In this document: piece by piece, positions 16,356 to 26,009 of the stretch | Position numbering within the stretch: position 1 is the stretch's first letter | Layout: each line of letters starts with the position of its first letter | Source: Burkholderia sp. IMCC1007 | Lineage (GTDB): Bacteria > Pseudomonadota > Gammaproteobacteria > Burkholderiales > Burkholderiaceae | Length of the DNA stretch: 64,000 nt | NCBI RefSeq assembly: GCF_027257875.1 | Contig: NZ_JAPVQY010000035.1 | Span: 1-64,000 of the forward strand | Reading direction: 5' to 3' | Made by a program: the position numbers and the translations under genes | Notes under the pieces: model-generated | Told to the model about the DNA's origin: nothing | The model's database searches: none | What the model saw: only the letters and a program-made list of their open reading frames with translations

Positions 16356-17732
16356 ATGCAATCGAACACGGTCCATCCGTGCGATGAGGTGCTGCCGACC
16401 GGCAAGCTTGTAACGCTTGGTCTCCAGCACGTCCTCGTCATGTACGCCGGCGCCGTCGCCGTGCCGCTCATCATCGGCGGCGCGCTGAAGCTGCCGAAAG
16501 ACCAGATCGCGTTCCTGATCAGCGCCGATCTGTTTTCGTGCGGCATCGCCACGCTGATCCAGACGCTCGGCCTGTGGATCTTCGGAATCCGCCTGCCCGT
16601 CATCATGGGCTGCACGTTCGCGGCAGTCGGCCCGATGATCGCGATCGGCACCAACCCCGGCCTCGGCATTCTCGACATCTTCGGTTCAACGATCGCGGCC
16701 GGCATCATCGGCATCGTGCTCGCGCCGATGATCGGCAAGCTGTTGCGGTTCTTCCCGCCCGTCGTCGTCGGCACCGTGATCGCGGTGATCGGGCTGTCGC
16801 TGATGGAAGTCGGCATCAACTGGGCGGCCGGCGGCGTCGGCAACCCCGAATACGGCAGCCCCGTCTACCTCGGCCTGTCGCTGCTCGTGCTCACGCTGAT
16901 CCTGCTGATCAACAAGTACGGCCGCGGCTTCCTCGCGAACATCTCGGTGCTGCTCGGCATCGTCGCCGGCTTCGTGATCGCGTTCGCGATCGGCCGCGTG
17001 AATACCGACGGCGTCGCGCACGCGCCGTGGGTCGGCATCGTGATGCCGTTCCACTTCGGCTTGCCGCACTTCGACCCGCTGTCGATCGCGACGATGGTCA
17101 CGGTGATGTTCGTCACGTTCATCGAATCGACCGGGATGTTCCTCGCGGTCGGCGACATGGTCGACCGTCCGGTGAACCAGGACCGCCTCGTGCGCGGCCT
17201 GCGCGTCGACGGTCTCGGCACGCTGATCGGCGGCATCTTCAACTCGTTCCCGCATACGTCGTTCTCGCAGAACGTCGGCCTGATCGGCGTGACGGGCGTG
17301 AAGAGCCGGTTCGTCTGCGCGACGGGCGGCGTGATCCTGGTCATGCTCGGCCTGTTTCCGAAGATGGCGCAGGTCGTCGCGTCGGTGCCGCCGTTCGTGC
17401 TGGGCGGCGCAGGCATCGTGATGTTCGGGATGGTGGCCGCAAACGGGATCAAGGTGCTGTCGAAGGTCGACTTCGTGAACAACACGCACAACCTGTTCAT
17501 CGTCGCCGTGAGCGTCGGCATGGGCCTCGTGCCGGTGGTGTCGCCGCACTTCTTCTCGAAGCTGCCGCCGGCGCTCGCACCGATCCTGCACAGCGGCATC
17601 CTGCTGGCATCGGCGACCTCCGTGATCCTGAACATCGTGTTCAACGGCGTGAAAGGCGAGAAGGACGCTCGTTGCGACATCCGCCGTGCCGGACACGACT
17701 TCGACGGACGCGCGGCCGACGTGCACCACTGA
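16356..17732 (+). CDS. NCS2-family purine (xanthine/urate) permease
   Basis: 458-aa nucleobase:cation symporter of the NAT/NCS2 family, with about 12-14 membrane spans. The signature QNVGLIGVTGVKSR fits the NAT motif, and its type matches xanthine/urate carriers (XanQ, UacT, PbuX) better than uracil carriers. TFIESTGMFLAVGDM carries the conserved acidic residue of span 8. GGAGTGAG precedes the ATG at 16356. The C-terminal 20 residues are hydrophilic and His/Arg/Asp-rich. A strong terminator follows, so it is probably a single-gene transcript. The exact purine cannot be fixed from sequence. Confidence 0.9.
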   Translation: MQSNTVHPCDEVLPTGKLVTLGLQHVLVMYAGAVAVPLIIGGALKLPKDQIAFLISADLFSCGIATLIQTLGLWIFGIRLPVIMGCTFAAVGPMIAIGTNPGLGILDIFGSTIAAGIIGIVLAPMIGKLLRFFPPVVVGTVIAVIGLSLMEVGINWAAGGVGNPEYGSPVYLGLSLLVLTLILLINKYGRGFLANISVLLGIVAGFVIAFAIGRVNTDGVAHAPWVGIVMPFHFGLPHFDPLSIATMVTVMFVTFIESTGMFLAVGDMVDRPVNQDRLVRGLRVDGLGTLIGGIFNSFPHTSFSQNVGLIGVTGVKSRFVCATGGVILVMLGLFPKMAQVVASVPPFVLGGAGIVMFGMVAANGIKVLSKVDFVNNTHNLFIVAVSVGMGLVPVVSPHFFSKLPPALAPILHSGILLASATSVILNIVFNGVKGEKDARCDIRRAGHDFDGRAADVHH

Positions 17733-17778
17733 TCGGGCCGCCGCGCCGGACGACGGCGCGCAGCGGCAGTCATGTAAA

Positions 17779-17806
17779 GCGCCACGGCATGCCGTGGCGT
17801 TTTGCT
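17779..17806 (+). terminator. Intrinsic terminator of the purine permease gene
   Basis: cgccacggcatgccgtggcg is a 20-base perfect palindrome followed by TTTTG, 47 bases after the permease stop. Confidence 0.85.
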
Positions 17807-17933
17807 TTGGGGGCGCAGGACCACGCGCGGTGTCCGGACGATCGCTCTGCGCGCGAGAAGGTGGGTCGCCGGCAACGCGACGCACGCCTCGTCCCGACAA
17901 CGGCCTTCCCCGCGCACGATCCGGCAGCGCACA

Positions 17934-17976
17934 AAGAAAACGCCACGGACTTTCATCCGTGGCGTTCTCGTTTCCG
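17934..17976 (-). terminator. Intrinsic terminator of the bpeAB-oprB operon
   Basis: AACGCCACGGA and TCCGTGGCGTT form an 11-bp stem with a six-base loop. Read on the minus strand it is followed by TTTTCTTT. It lies about 60 bases beyond the oprB stop. The plus-strand side is followed by ctcgttt, so it may also act as a backstop for permease transcripts. Confidence 0.85.
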
Positions 17977-18030
17977 CATACAGCCGGTACGACGTGCAAG
18001 CGCGGCAACCGCGCCTGCCCTTTCCTGCGC

Positions 18031-19554
18031 TTACCCGTTCGTCGCCGCTGCCGACGCAGGCGCCGGCGCAGCTTCCTGGTCGTAGTCGACCGGCGCATCC
18101 GGCGCGCGCGGCGCTTCGCCTGCACGCTGGATCCACCCGCCGCCCAGTGCACGGTACAGGGTGACCAGGTTCGTCCAGCGCGCCAGACGCGCGCTGATCA
18201 GCGACTGCTGCGCCGAGTACAGATCGGTCTGCGCGGTCAGCACCGACAGGTAGCTGTCGACGCCGTTCTTGTAGCGCAGGTCGGACAGCTCGAAACGGCG
18301 CTGCTGCGCATGCTCGTTGCGCTCGAGCGCGGCGATCTGCTGATCGTACGTGCCGCGTGCCGCCAGCCCGTCGGACACTTCGCGGAACGCCGACTGGATC
18401 GCCTTCTCGTAGTTGGCGATCTCGATACGCTTCTGCACGTTCGCGAGGTTCAGGTTCGCGAGGTTCTGCCCGCCTTCGAAGATCGGCATCGTGATCTGCG
18501 GCGCGAACGACCACGCCGCCGTGCCGGCCTTGAACAGGCCGCCGAGCGTCGGGCTGCCGGTACCGAACGCGCCCGTCAGCGAGATGCGCGGGAAGAACGC
18601 CGCACGCGCCGCGCCGATGTTCGCGTTCGCGGCCAGGAGCGTCTGCTCGGCCTGCATCACGTCCGGACGACGCGTCAGCAGGTCCGACGGCAGGCCGGCC
18701 GGCACGTCCGTCAGCAGGTTCTGCGCGTCGAGCGGCATGCCGGCCGGCAGATCGTCCGGCAACGGCTCGCCGATCAGCAGCACCAGTCCGTTCAGTGCCT
18801 GCGCACGCGCACGCGCCTGCTGCTGCTGGTTCGCGAGCGCCGTCTCGACGACCGTCTGCGCCTGACGCAGCTCGAGCTCGGAGCCCGTGCCGTTGTCGAA
18901 CCGCAGCTTGGTCAGGTCGTACTGCGCCTGAGCGGACTTCAGCGTGTTTTCCGTGACCTGCAGCAGGTCGTCGGTCGACAACAGCGTCAGGTACTGATCC
19001 GCCACTTGCGACACCAGCGAGATTTCCGACGCCTGCCGTGCATACGACGTCGACAGGTACTGCGCGAGCGCCTGGTCCTTCAGGCTCTGCACGCGACCGA
19101 ACAGGTCGAGCTCCCACGACGCCGACAGCCCGACGTTGTAGGCGCGCGAGATGTACGGCGCTCCCGTCTGCGAAAGACCCTGCGGCACGCGCTGGATGCT
19201 GCCCGTGCCCGTGCCGTCGAGCGTCGGGAAGAGCCCCGCGCGCGTGATCTGGTACTGCGCACGCGCCGCCTCGATGTTCAGCACCGACACGCGCAGGTCG
19301 CGGTTGTTCTTCAGCGCGATCTCGATCAGCCGCTGCAGGCGCGGATCGACGAAGAATTCGCGCCAGCCGATGGCGGTCGCCGCCTGGCCGTTCGCGCTGC
19401 GCGCGCCGGCCGCACCCGGCTGCGTCGCATAGACGCCGCCGGCCGGATACGCCTGCGCGACGGGCGCGTCGGGCCGCTTGTAATGCGGCGCCATCGTGCA
19501 GCCTGTGGCAAAGAGCGCGACCGCGATTGCAGTCAAAGCGTGTTTTTGCATCAT
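18031..19554 (-). CDS. oprB: Outer-membrane efflux lipoprotein, OprM/NodT family
   Basis: Outer-membrane channel of a tripartite RND pump, about 507 aa. The lipobox FATGCT near residues 15-20 gives a lipid-anchored Cys. Long helical segments include YQITRAGLFPTLDGTGTGS and the duplicated TolC-type repeats. The tail is Ala/Pro-rich. Three overlapping starts exist (GTG 19557, ATG 19554, ATG 19551); I use 19554, where the upstream bpeB stop and this ATG overlap as TGATG, implying translational coupling. It resembles OprB of the Burkholderia BpeAB-OprB pump. Confidence 0.88.
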   Translation of the reverse strand: MMQKHALTAIAVALFATGCTMAPHYKRPDAPVAQAYPAGGVYATQPGAAGARSANGQAATAIGWREFFVDPRLQRLIEIALKNNRDLRVSVLNIEAARAQYQITRAGLFPTLDGTGTGSIQRVPQGLSQTGAPYISRAYNVGLSASWELDLFGRVQSLKDQALAQYLSTSYARQASEISLVSQVADQYLTLLSTDDLLQVTENTLKSAQAQYDLTKLRFDNGTGSELELRQAQTVVETALANQQQQARARAQALNGLVLLIGEPLPDDLPAGMPLDAQNLLTDVPAGLPSDLLTRRPDVMQAEQTLLAANANIGAARAAFFPRISLTGAFGTGSPTLGGLFKAGTAAWSFAPQITMPIFEGGQNLANLNLANVQKRIEIANYEKAIQSAFREVSDGLAARGTYDQQIAALERNEHAQQRRFELSDLRYKNGVDSYLSVLTAQTDLYSAQQSLISARLARWTNLVTLYRALGGGWIQRAGEAPRAPDAPVDYDQEAAPAPASAAATNG

Positions 19555-22500
19555 CACTGTCCCTTGTTGCCTTCGTCGCCGTTGCCCGGCTTCTCTTCGT
19601 GGTGCGAGTGCTCCTGAGCGAGGCGCAGCGCGTCGTCGACGTCTTCCTTCTCGCCGCTGAAGATCGCACGGATCTTCACGAAGAACATCGGGATCATGAA
19701 GATCGCGAGGAACGTCGCGGTGATCATCCCGCCGATCACGCCGGTACCGATCGCGTGCTGGCTGGCCGAACCCGCGCCGTTGCTGATCGCGAGCGGCATC
19801 ACGCCGAGTATGAACGCGAGCGACGTCATCAGGATCGGACGCAGCCGCAGGCGCGCCGCTTCCAGCGCGGCCTCGATCGGCCCCATCTTCTCCGTCTGCT
19901 GCAGTTCGCGCGCGAACTCGACGATCAGGATCGCGTTCTTCGCGGACAAGCCCACCGTGGTCAACAGGCCGACCTGGAAGAACACGTCGTTCTCGAGGCC
20001 GCGCATCGTCGCCGCCAGCAGTGCGCCGATCACGCCGAGCGGCACCACCATGATCACCGAGAACGGGATCGACCAGCTTTCATACAGTGCCGCGAGACAC
20101 AGGAACACGACCAGGATCGAGATTGCGTACAGGATCGGCGCCTGCGAACCGGACTGGATTTCCTGGAACGACAGGCCCGTCCACGAATAGCCGATACCGA
20201 CCGGCAGCTTCTTCGCGAGCCCTTCCATCGCGGCCATCGCCTGACCGGTCGACTTGCCCGGTGCGGCCTGACCCTGGATTTCCATCGCCGACACGCCGTT
20301 GTAACGCTCGAGCTTCGGCGAACCGTACGTCCAGTGACCGGTCGCGAACGAGCTGAACGGCACCATCCCGCCCGACCCGTTGCGCACGTACCAGATGTTC
20401 ATGTCCTCCGGCGTCATCCGGAACGGGGCATCGGACTGCACGTACACCTTCTTGATCCGGCCGTCGGTGTCGAGGAAGTTGTTCACGTACTTCGACGCCC
20501 ACGCGATCGAGAACGTCTGGTCGATCGCATCCGCCGTCACGCCGAGCGCGTTCGCCTTCTCGCGATCGATGTCGACCTTGTACTGCGGCGTATCGTTCAG
20601 CCCGTTCGGACGCACGCCCTGCAGCGTCGGATCCTTCGAAGCCATCCCGAGCAGCTGGTTACGCGCGGCCATCAGCGCATCGTGGCCGAGGCCCGCGTTG
20701 TCGGTCAGCTCGAAGTCGAAGCCGGCAGCCGTGCCGAGTTCCGGAATCGACGGCGGGTTGAACGGGATCACGATCGCGTCCTTGTAGCCGCCGTAGCGTC
20801 CGAACATCCGGCCGATCAGCGCCTGCACCTTCTGGTTCGCGTGCTGACGCTGCGAGTAGTCCTTCAGGCGCACGAACACGAGACCAGAGTTCTGGCCGCG
20901 GCCCGCGAAGCTGAAGCCGTTGACCGTGAACGCCGATTCGACGATTTCCTTCTCGTCCTTCAGCAGGTAGTCGGAAATGTTCGCGAGCGTCTTCGCGGTC
21001 GTTTCCTGCGTCGAGCCCGACGGCGTCTGCACGATCACGAACATCAGGCCCTGGTCTTCATCGGGCAGGAACGACTTCGGCAGGCGCACGAACAGCAGCC
21101 CGACCGCGACGATCACGACCAGATAGATGATGAGCCAGCGGCCCGAGCGCTTGATCACGTGGTGAACGCCGACGTGATACTTGTCGCGGCTGTTGTTGAA
21201 CGTGCGGTTGAACCAGCCGAAGAAGCCCTTCTTCTCTTCGTGATGCCCTTGCGGGATCGGCTTGAGGATCGTCGCGCACAGGGCCGGCGTCAGAATCAAC
21301 GCGACGAGCACCGACAGCACCATCGCCGACACGATCGTCAGCGAGAACTGACGATAGATCGCGCCGACGGAACCGCCGGAGAACGCGACCGGCACGAACA
21401 CCGCCGACAGCACGAGCGCCACGCCGACGAGTGCGCCGGTGATCTGGCCCATCGCCTTGCGGGTCGCCTCCTTCGGCGACAGCCCCTCTTCCGCCATCAC
21501 GCGCTCGACGTTCTCGACCACCACGATCGCATCGTCGACCAGCAGGCCGATCGCGAGCACGAGGCCGAACATCGACAGCGTGTTGATCGAGAAGCCCACC
21601 AGCGACATGATCGCGAACGTGCCGAGCAGCACCACCGGCACCGCGATCGTCGGGATGATCGTCGCTCGCAGGTTCTGCAGGAACAGATACATCACGAGGA
21701 ACACGAGCACGATACCTTCGAGCAGCGTCTTGACCACTTCCTCGATCGACAGCTTCACGAACGGCGTCGTGTCGTACGGATACTTGACGACGAGGCCGTG
21801 CGGGAAGAACGGTGCGAGCTCGTCGATCTTCGCGCGCACGGCCTTCGCGGTCGCGAGCGCGTTCGCGTTGGTCGCGAGCTGGATACCGAGTGCCGCGGTC
21901 GGCTGACCGTTGTACTTCGTGTCGAAGTTGTAGTTTTCGCCGCCGAGGCCGATCTGCGCGACGTCCTTCAGGCGCACCTGCGAACCGTCCTGGTTGACCT
22001 TCAGCAGGATGTTGCCGAACTGCTCGGGCGTCTGCAGCAGCGTCGATTCGGTGATCGTCGCCTGCAGCACGGTGCCCGGCTTGGCCGGCGTGCCGCCGAT
22101 CTGGCCGCCCGCGATCTGCACGTTCTGCGCGGTGATCGCGCTCGTCACGTCGACCGGCGTGAGGCCGTAGTTGGTCAGGCGGGTCGGGTCGAGCCAGATC
22201 CGCATCGCGTACTGCGAGCCGAACAGCGTGACGGTACCGACGCCGTTCAACCGGCTGATCGGATCCTTCACGTGCGACGCCACGAAGTTCGCGAGGTCGT
22301 ACTTGTTCATGCTGCCGTCTTCGGAGTTGAAGGCGAGCACCAGCAGGAAGCTGCTGCTCGACTTCGTGACCGACAGGCCGAGCTGCTGCACGACCTGCGG
22401 CAGAACCGGCGTCGCGAGCGACAGCTTGTTCTGGACCTGAACCTGTGCGATGTCGGCGTTGGTGCCCGGCGCGAACGTCAGCGTGATCGTCGCGTTGCCC

Positions 22501-22754
22501 GAGTCGTCACTCGTCGACGACATGTACAGGAAGTTGTCGAGACCGCTCATCTGCTGCTCGATCACCTGCGTCACCGTGTCTTCCACCGTCTTCGCGGAAG
22601 CGCCCGGGTAGTTCGCGGTGATCTGGATCGATGGCGGCGCGATCGTCGGATACTGCGAGATCGGCAGCGTGAAGATCGCCGCAACCCCGGCCAGCATCAG
22701 GATGATGGCGATCACCCACGCGAAGATCGGGCGATCGATAAAAAACTTTGCCAT
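19554..22754 (-). CDS. bpeB: RND multidrug efflux transporter, AcrB/BpeB type
   Basis: 1066-aa inner-membrane proton/drug antiporter of the HAE-1 RND family. It starts [20 protein letters not shown] as AcrB does and has two sets of about six spans flanking large periplasmic loops. The proton-relay aspartates occur in [18 protein letters not shown], and the span 10-11 region reads [20 protein letters not shown] with the conserved Lys. Length equals the family norm. It lies between the adaptor and outer-membrane genes, and likely exports hydrophobic drugs, biocides or quorum-sensing lactones in line with BpeAB-OprB. Confidence 0.93.
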   Translation of the reverse strand: MAKFFIDRPIFAWVIAIILMLAGVAAIFTLPISQYPTIAPPSIQITANYPGASAKTVEDTVTQVIEQQMSGLDNFLYMSSTSDDSGNATITLTFAPGTNADIAQVQVQNKLSLATPVLPQVVQQLGLSVTKSSSSFLLVLAFNSEDGSMNKYDLANFVASHVKDPISRLNGVGTVTLFGSQYAMRIWLDPTRLTNYGLTPVDVTSAITAQNVQIAGGQIGGTPAKPGTVLQATITESTLLQTPEQFGNILLKVNQDGSQVRLKDVAQIGLGGENYNFDTKYNGQPTAALGIQLATNANALATAKAVRAKIDELAPFFPHGLVVKYPYDTTPFVKLSIEEVVKTLLEGIVLVFLVMYLFLQNLRATIIPTIAVPVVLLGTFAIMSLVGFSINTLSMFGLVLAIGLLVDDAIVVVENVERVMAEEGLSPKEATRKAMGQITGALVGVALVLSAVFVPVAFSGGSVGAIYRQFSLTIVSAMVLSVLVALILTPALCATILKPIPQGHHEEKKGFFGWFNRTFNNSRDKYHVGVHHVIKRSGRWLIIYLVVIVAVGLLFVRLPKSFLPDEDQGLMFVIVQTPSGSTQETTAKTLANISDYLLKDEKEIVESAFTVNGFSFAGRGQNSGLVFVRLKDYSQRQHANQKVQALIGRMFGRYGGYKDAIVIPFNPPSIPELGTAAGFDFELTDNAGLGHDALMAARNQLLGMASKDPTLQGVRPNGLNDTPQYKVDIDREKANALGVTADAIDQTFSIAWASKYVNNFLDTDGRIKKVYVQSDAPFRMTPEDMNIWYVRNGSGGMVPFSSFATGHWTYGSPKLERYNGVSAMEIQGQAAPGKSTGQAMAAMEGLAKKLPVGIGYSWTGLSFQEIQSGSQAPILYAISILVVFLCLAALYESWSIPFSVIMVVPLGVIGALLAATMRGLENDVFFQVGLLTTVGLSAKNAILIVEFARELQQTEKMGPIEAALEAARLRLRPILMTSLAFILGVMPLAISNGAGSASQHAIGTGVIGGMITATFLAIFMIPMFFVKIRAIFSGEKEDVDDALRLAQEHSHHEEKPGNGDEGNKGQ

Positions 22755-22769
22755 GAAACAGGCTCCCTG

Positions 22770-24041
22770 TTATTGCGCGCTCGACGCAGCGGCGGCGCTT
22801 GCCGGAGCAGCGCCCGATGCGGCGGCGCCCGAGGCGGCTGCGGTGCCGGAACCGGCGGCGGCCGGGGCGGCGGACGCGGCAGCGCCCGAGGCGGCGACCG
22901 GTGCCGACAGCTGCGCCGGCACGGCCTTCACGGTCGCGCCCGGACGCACCTTGTCGACGCCCTGCACGATCACGCGGTCGCCCGCTTGCAGACCGCCTTC
23001 GACGACCCAGTTCTGACCCTGCATGCCGCTCGTCTTCAGCGGATGCGGCTCGACCTTGTTGCTCGCGTTCACGACCATCGCGATCGCCTGGCCCTTCTGG
23101 TCATGCGTGACGCCGATCTGCGGCACCAGGAACGCGTTCTGGTTCACGCCTTCCTCGATCCGTGCGCGCACGAACATCCCCGGCAGCAGCACGCGGCCCG
23201 GGTTCGGGAACACCGCGCGGATGGTGACCGAGCCCGTCGTCTGGTCGACCGTCACGTCCGAGAACTGCAGCTTGCCGGCTTCCGAATAGGTCTTGCCGTC
23301 TTCGAGGATCAGCGACACCTTCGCGGCGCCCGGGCCGCTCGTCTTCAGGCGGCCGCTCTGCACGTCCTGGCGCAGCTTCAGCCCGTCGAGGCTCGACTGC
23401 GTGAGATCGACGTAGACCGGGTCGAGCTGCTGCACCGTCGACATCAGCGTCGCCTGGCTCGCCTGCACGTACGCGCCCGGCGTGACCTGCGAAATGCCGA
23501 CGCGGCCGGTGATCGGCGACACGACGTCCGTATAGCCGAGGTTGATCTGCGCGGTCTCGACCGCTGCCTTGCCGGCCGCGACGTCCGCCGCGGCCTGCCC
23601 TTGCGTGGCCACCGCGTTGTCGTAGTCCTGCTTGCTGACCGCGTTCGCGGCGACCAGCACCTTGTAGCGCGCGACCAGCGCGTTCTGCGTGACGAGGTTC
23701 GCCTGCGCCTTCGCGAGCGTCGCCTTCGCGCTGTTCAGCTGCGCGAGGTACGGCGCGGGATCGATCTTGTAGAGGCGCTGGCCGGCCTTGACGTCGCCGC
23801 CTTCGGTGAATTCACGGCGCAGCACGATGCCGTCGACCCGCGCGCGCACCTGCGCGACGAGGAATGCGCTGGTGCGGCCCGGCAGTTCGGTGAAGACCGG
23901 TACGTTTTGCGGCTGGACGGTGACGACGCCGACTTCCGGCGTTTGCGGCGGCGGTGCCGATTCTTTTTTCCCGCACGCGGCCAGGAAAACGGCGGCCGTC
24001 GCGACAGTGATTAAGCGGTATGGAACCCGTTCGACGCGCAT
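22770..24041 (-). CDS. bpeA: RND efflux periplasmic adaptor (membrane fusion) lipoprotein
   Basis: 423-aa AcrA/MexA-type adaptor joining BpeB to OprB. The lipobox FLAACG at about residues 15-20 indicates lipid anchoring. PGRTSAFLVAQVRARVDGIV is the lipoyl/barrel-sandwich start, followed by the alpha-hairpin (residues about 95-160) and beta-barrel. The last 45 residues are an Ala/Gly/Ser low-complexity tail. The ATG at 24041 places the signal peptide at the N-terminus; an upstream start at 24176 would not. It is the first gene of the operon, 15 bases before bpeB, and is expected to be repressed by BpeR through the operator at 24281. Confidence 0.92.
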   Translation of the reverse strand: MRVERVPYRLITVATAAVFLAACGKKESAPPPQTPEVGVVTVQPQNVPVFTELPGRTSAFLVAQVRARVDGIVLRREFTEGGDVKAGQRLYKIDPAPYLAQLNSAKATLAKAQANLVTQNALVARYKVLVAANAVSKQDYDNAVATQGQAAADVAAGKAAVETAQINLGYTDVVSPITGRVGISQVTPGAYVQASQATLMSTVQQLDPVYVDLTQSSLDGLKLRQDVQSGRLKTSGPGAAKVSLILEDGKTYSEAGKLQFSDVTVDQTTGSVTIRAVFPNPGRVLLPGMFVRARIEEGVNQNAFLVPQIGVTHDQKGQAIAMVVNASNKVEPHPLKTSGMQGQNWVVEGGLQAGDRVIVQGVDKVRPGATVKAVPAQLSAPVAASGAAASAAPAAAGSGTAAASGAAASGAAPASAAAASSAQ

Positions 24042-24438
24042 GGAGCGACCTCTTGTATAACCAATGGAATGAGTGCCGCGCCCGACCGGAGCGCAACACG
24101 GATGCGCCTCGCGGCGCTGATCGAACACCTGAATTACTGGACTGCTGGATACAGCAAGCCGGCACGAAACATCCATGCCGACGAGATGCCGCGAACTGCG
24201 GATTGTGACTTGGGGCGGAATCAGCAGAGTGGGATATTAACTGATTGCCACTTGGGTCATTCGATCGTAGGGTGGTATTGTATATACATTCACGAATGTA
24301 TGTAAAAAGCCCGCGCGCCCGTCGCCAACTGCCACGTCTTACGAATCATTACCACTCGCAAGCATAGCGGCTCCACGCGATCGCGACGAGCGTTGCAGAC
24401 CCTATATTCACCTACGATCGATCCATTCAGGCCTGCAC
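24042..24438. promoter_or_regulatory. Divergent promoter region bpeA / bpeR
   Basis: This 397-base spacer carries the operator at 24281-24304 and is AT-richer around 24225-24310 than its surroundings. There is no plausible gene. Both the pump operon (leftward) and its repressor gene (rightward) must be transcribed from here. Confidence 0.7.
24281..24304. promoter_or_regulatory. AcrR-type operator controlling bpeA-bpeR
   Basis: The 24 bases tatatacattcacgaatgta plus tgta form an almost perfect palindrome: TACATTC, AC, GAATGTA at the core, with one mismatch in the full 10-bp arms. It closely resembles the E. coli AcrR site (TACATACATT-N4-AATGTATGTA). It sits between bpeA and the TetR-family gene bpeR, as expected for a site of autoregulation and pump repression. 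Confidence 0.8.
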
Positions 24439-25080
24439 ATGGTCAGACGCACCAAGGAGGAGGCGCTCGAGACGCGCAACCGCATTCTCGACGCCGCCGA
24501 GCACGTGTTCTTCGAGAAAGGCGTGTCGCACACGTCGCTCGCGGACATCGCCCATCACGCCGGCGTGACGCGCGGCGCGATCTACTGGCATTTCGCGAAC
24601 AAGAGCGAACTGTTCGACGCGATGTTCGACCGCGTGTTTCTGCCGATCGACGAACTGAAGACGATGCCGCTCGACGCACCGGGCGGCAATCCGCTCGAGA
24701 AGATCCGCAAGATCCTGATCTGGTGCCTGCTCGGCGTGCAGCGCGACTCGCAGCTGCGGCGCGTGTTCAGCATCCTGTTCATGAAGTGCGAATACGTCGC
24801 CGATATGGAGCCGTTGTTACAGCGCAACCGCGCGGGGATGAGCGAGGCGCTGCACGCGATCGACGCCGACCTCGCGGTGGCCGTGCGACTCAAGCTGCTG
24901 CCCGAGCGGCTCGACACGTGGCGCGCGACGCTGATGCTGCACACGCTGGTGAGCGGCTTCGTGCGCGACATGCTGATGCTGCCCGACGAGATCGATGCCG
25001 AGCAGCATGCGGAAAAGCTCGTCGACGGCTGCTTCGACATGCTGCGCTGCAGCCCCGCGATGCTGAAAGCGGACGACTGA
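24439..25080 (+). CDS. bpeR: TetR/AcrR-family repressor of the RND pump (BpeR-like)
   Basis: 213-aa TetR-family regulator. The N-terminal helix-turn-helix reads MVRRTKEEALETRNRILDAA, then SLADIAHHAGVTRGAIYWHF, with AcrR/TtgR-like residues in the recognition helix. The C-terminal AcrR-type ligand domain continues through RDSQLRRVFSILFMKCEYV. It is divergent from bpeA with an AcrR-like operator between them. It should repress the pump until a hydrophobic ligand binds. Confidence 0.92.
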   Translation: MVRRTKEEALETRNRILDAAEHVFFEKGVSHTSLADIAHHAGVTRGAIYWHFANKSELFDAMFDRVFLPIDELKTMPLDAPGGNPLEKIRKILIWCLLGVQRDSQLRRVFSILFMKCEYVADMEPLLQRNRAGMSEALHAIDADLAVAVRLKLLPERLDTWRATLMLHTLVSGFVRDMLMLPDEIDAEQHAEKLVDGCFDMLRCSPAMLKADD

Positions 25081-25203
25081 CGCTCGCCCCGGCGACGGCG
25101 CGATACGCGCCGTTTCATCGTCATCGGCGGCCCGTCGTGCCGGCCGCGCACGGGCGGCGGCGTCGCGCCGCCCGATCGATTCCCCTGCCCTCCCCCGGTT
25201 CGC

Positions 25204-25857
25204 TCACGCCGCCTTCGCGCGTTGCGCACGAGCCCGCCGGTTCGACGCGGCCACCGAATCGCGCGCGGGCATCGCCGTGCCGGCGAGTCCGGCGATCCAC
25301 GCATCGGTCGACATCACTGCCGCGAAATTCGACTGGAACACCACCGTGTACGCGCGGTGAATCTCCTCGGCGCTCACCGCGCCCGCTTCATTCTCGTAAG
25401 GCAACGCGCCGGTCGCGTCCGCCAGATACTCGACGTTCAACCCCGCGTGCGCCGCGTGATAGACCGTCGATGCATTGCAGTTGTGCGTCATGTAGCCGGC
25501 GACCGCGAGCGTGTCGACCCCATGCGCGGCGAGCCACGCGGCGAGGTCGGTGCCGGCGAACGCGCTGGCTTGCGCCTTCACGATCAGATGCGCGTACGGC
25601 CGCCCGGCGACGACCGGATGCAGCGCGACGCCGTCCGTGCCGGGCGCGAAGATCGGCGCGCCGGCCGGCGCGACATGCTGGACCACGATCACGGGCACGC
25701 CGGCCGCATGCGCGGCGTCGATCGCGCGGCCGACGTTCGCGAGCGACGCGTCGACGGGCGGATACTCGATCGGCAGGTTGCCCGTCACGTATTCGTTCTG
25801 GACATCGATCACGATGAGGGCGCGGCGGGACGCGGAAGACGATGCGGCGTTCGACAT
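25204..25857 (-). CDS. Isochorismatase-like cysteine hydrolase
   Basis: 217-aa member of the isochorismatase superfamily (nicotinamidase-like amide hydrolases). The triad is visible as Asp in ALIVIDVQNEY, Lys in LIVKAQASAF and Cys in GYMTHNCNAST. The last 20 residues are basic and Ala-rich. I chose the ATG at 25857 (MSNAASSS), with GGAG nearby, over a longer frame to 25926. It is divergent from the GlxA-type regulator gene, a common pairing in which the regulator controls the hydrolase. Substrate unknown. Confidence 0.85.
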   Translation of the reverse strand: MSNAASSSASRRALIVIDVQNEYVTGNLPIEYPPVDASLANVGRAIDAAHAAGVPVIVVQHVAPAGAPIFAPGTDGVALHPVVAGRPYAHLIVKAQASAFAGTDLAAWLAAHGVDTLAVAGYMTHNCNASTVYHAAHAGLNVEYLADATGALPYENEAGAVSAEEIHRAYTVVFQSNFAAVMSTDAWIAGLAGTAMPARDSVAASNRRARAQRAKAA

Positions 25858-26009
25858 GGGTGGCTCCGGGTTCGACGGCGCCGCCCCGCTCCGGAACGGA
25901 GCAGCTGGCAGCGCGATGCGATGCATTGTCGGATCGCAACGCGCACGCGGACAGTGGCCCGATTGCCATTCTTCGATAGAATCGGGCCATCGCCATCCCG
26001 GAGCCCGTC

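Noticed and set aside
19527-24014. Very long plus-strand open frame (about 1,495 codons) opposite the RND pump genes
   Set aside because: It is the antisense shadow of bpeA and bpeB in high-GC DNA, rich in Arg, His and Asp with no recognisable fold, and the pump reading frames match known proteins.
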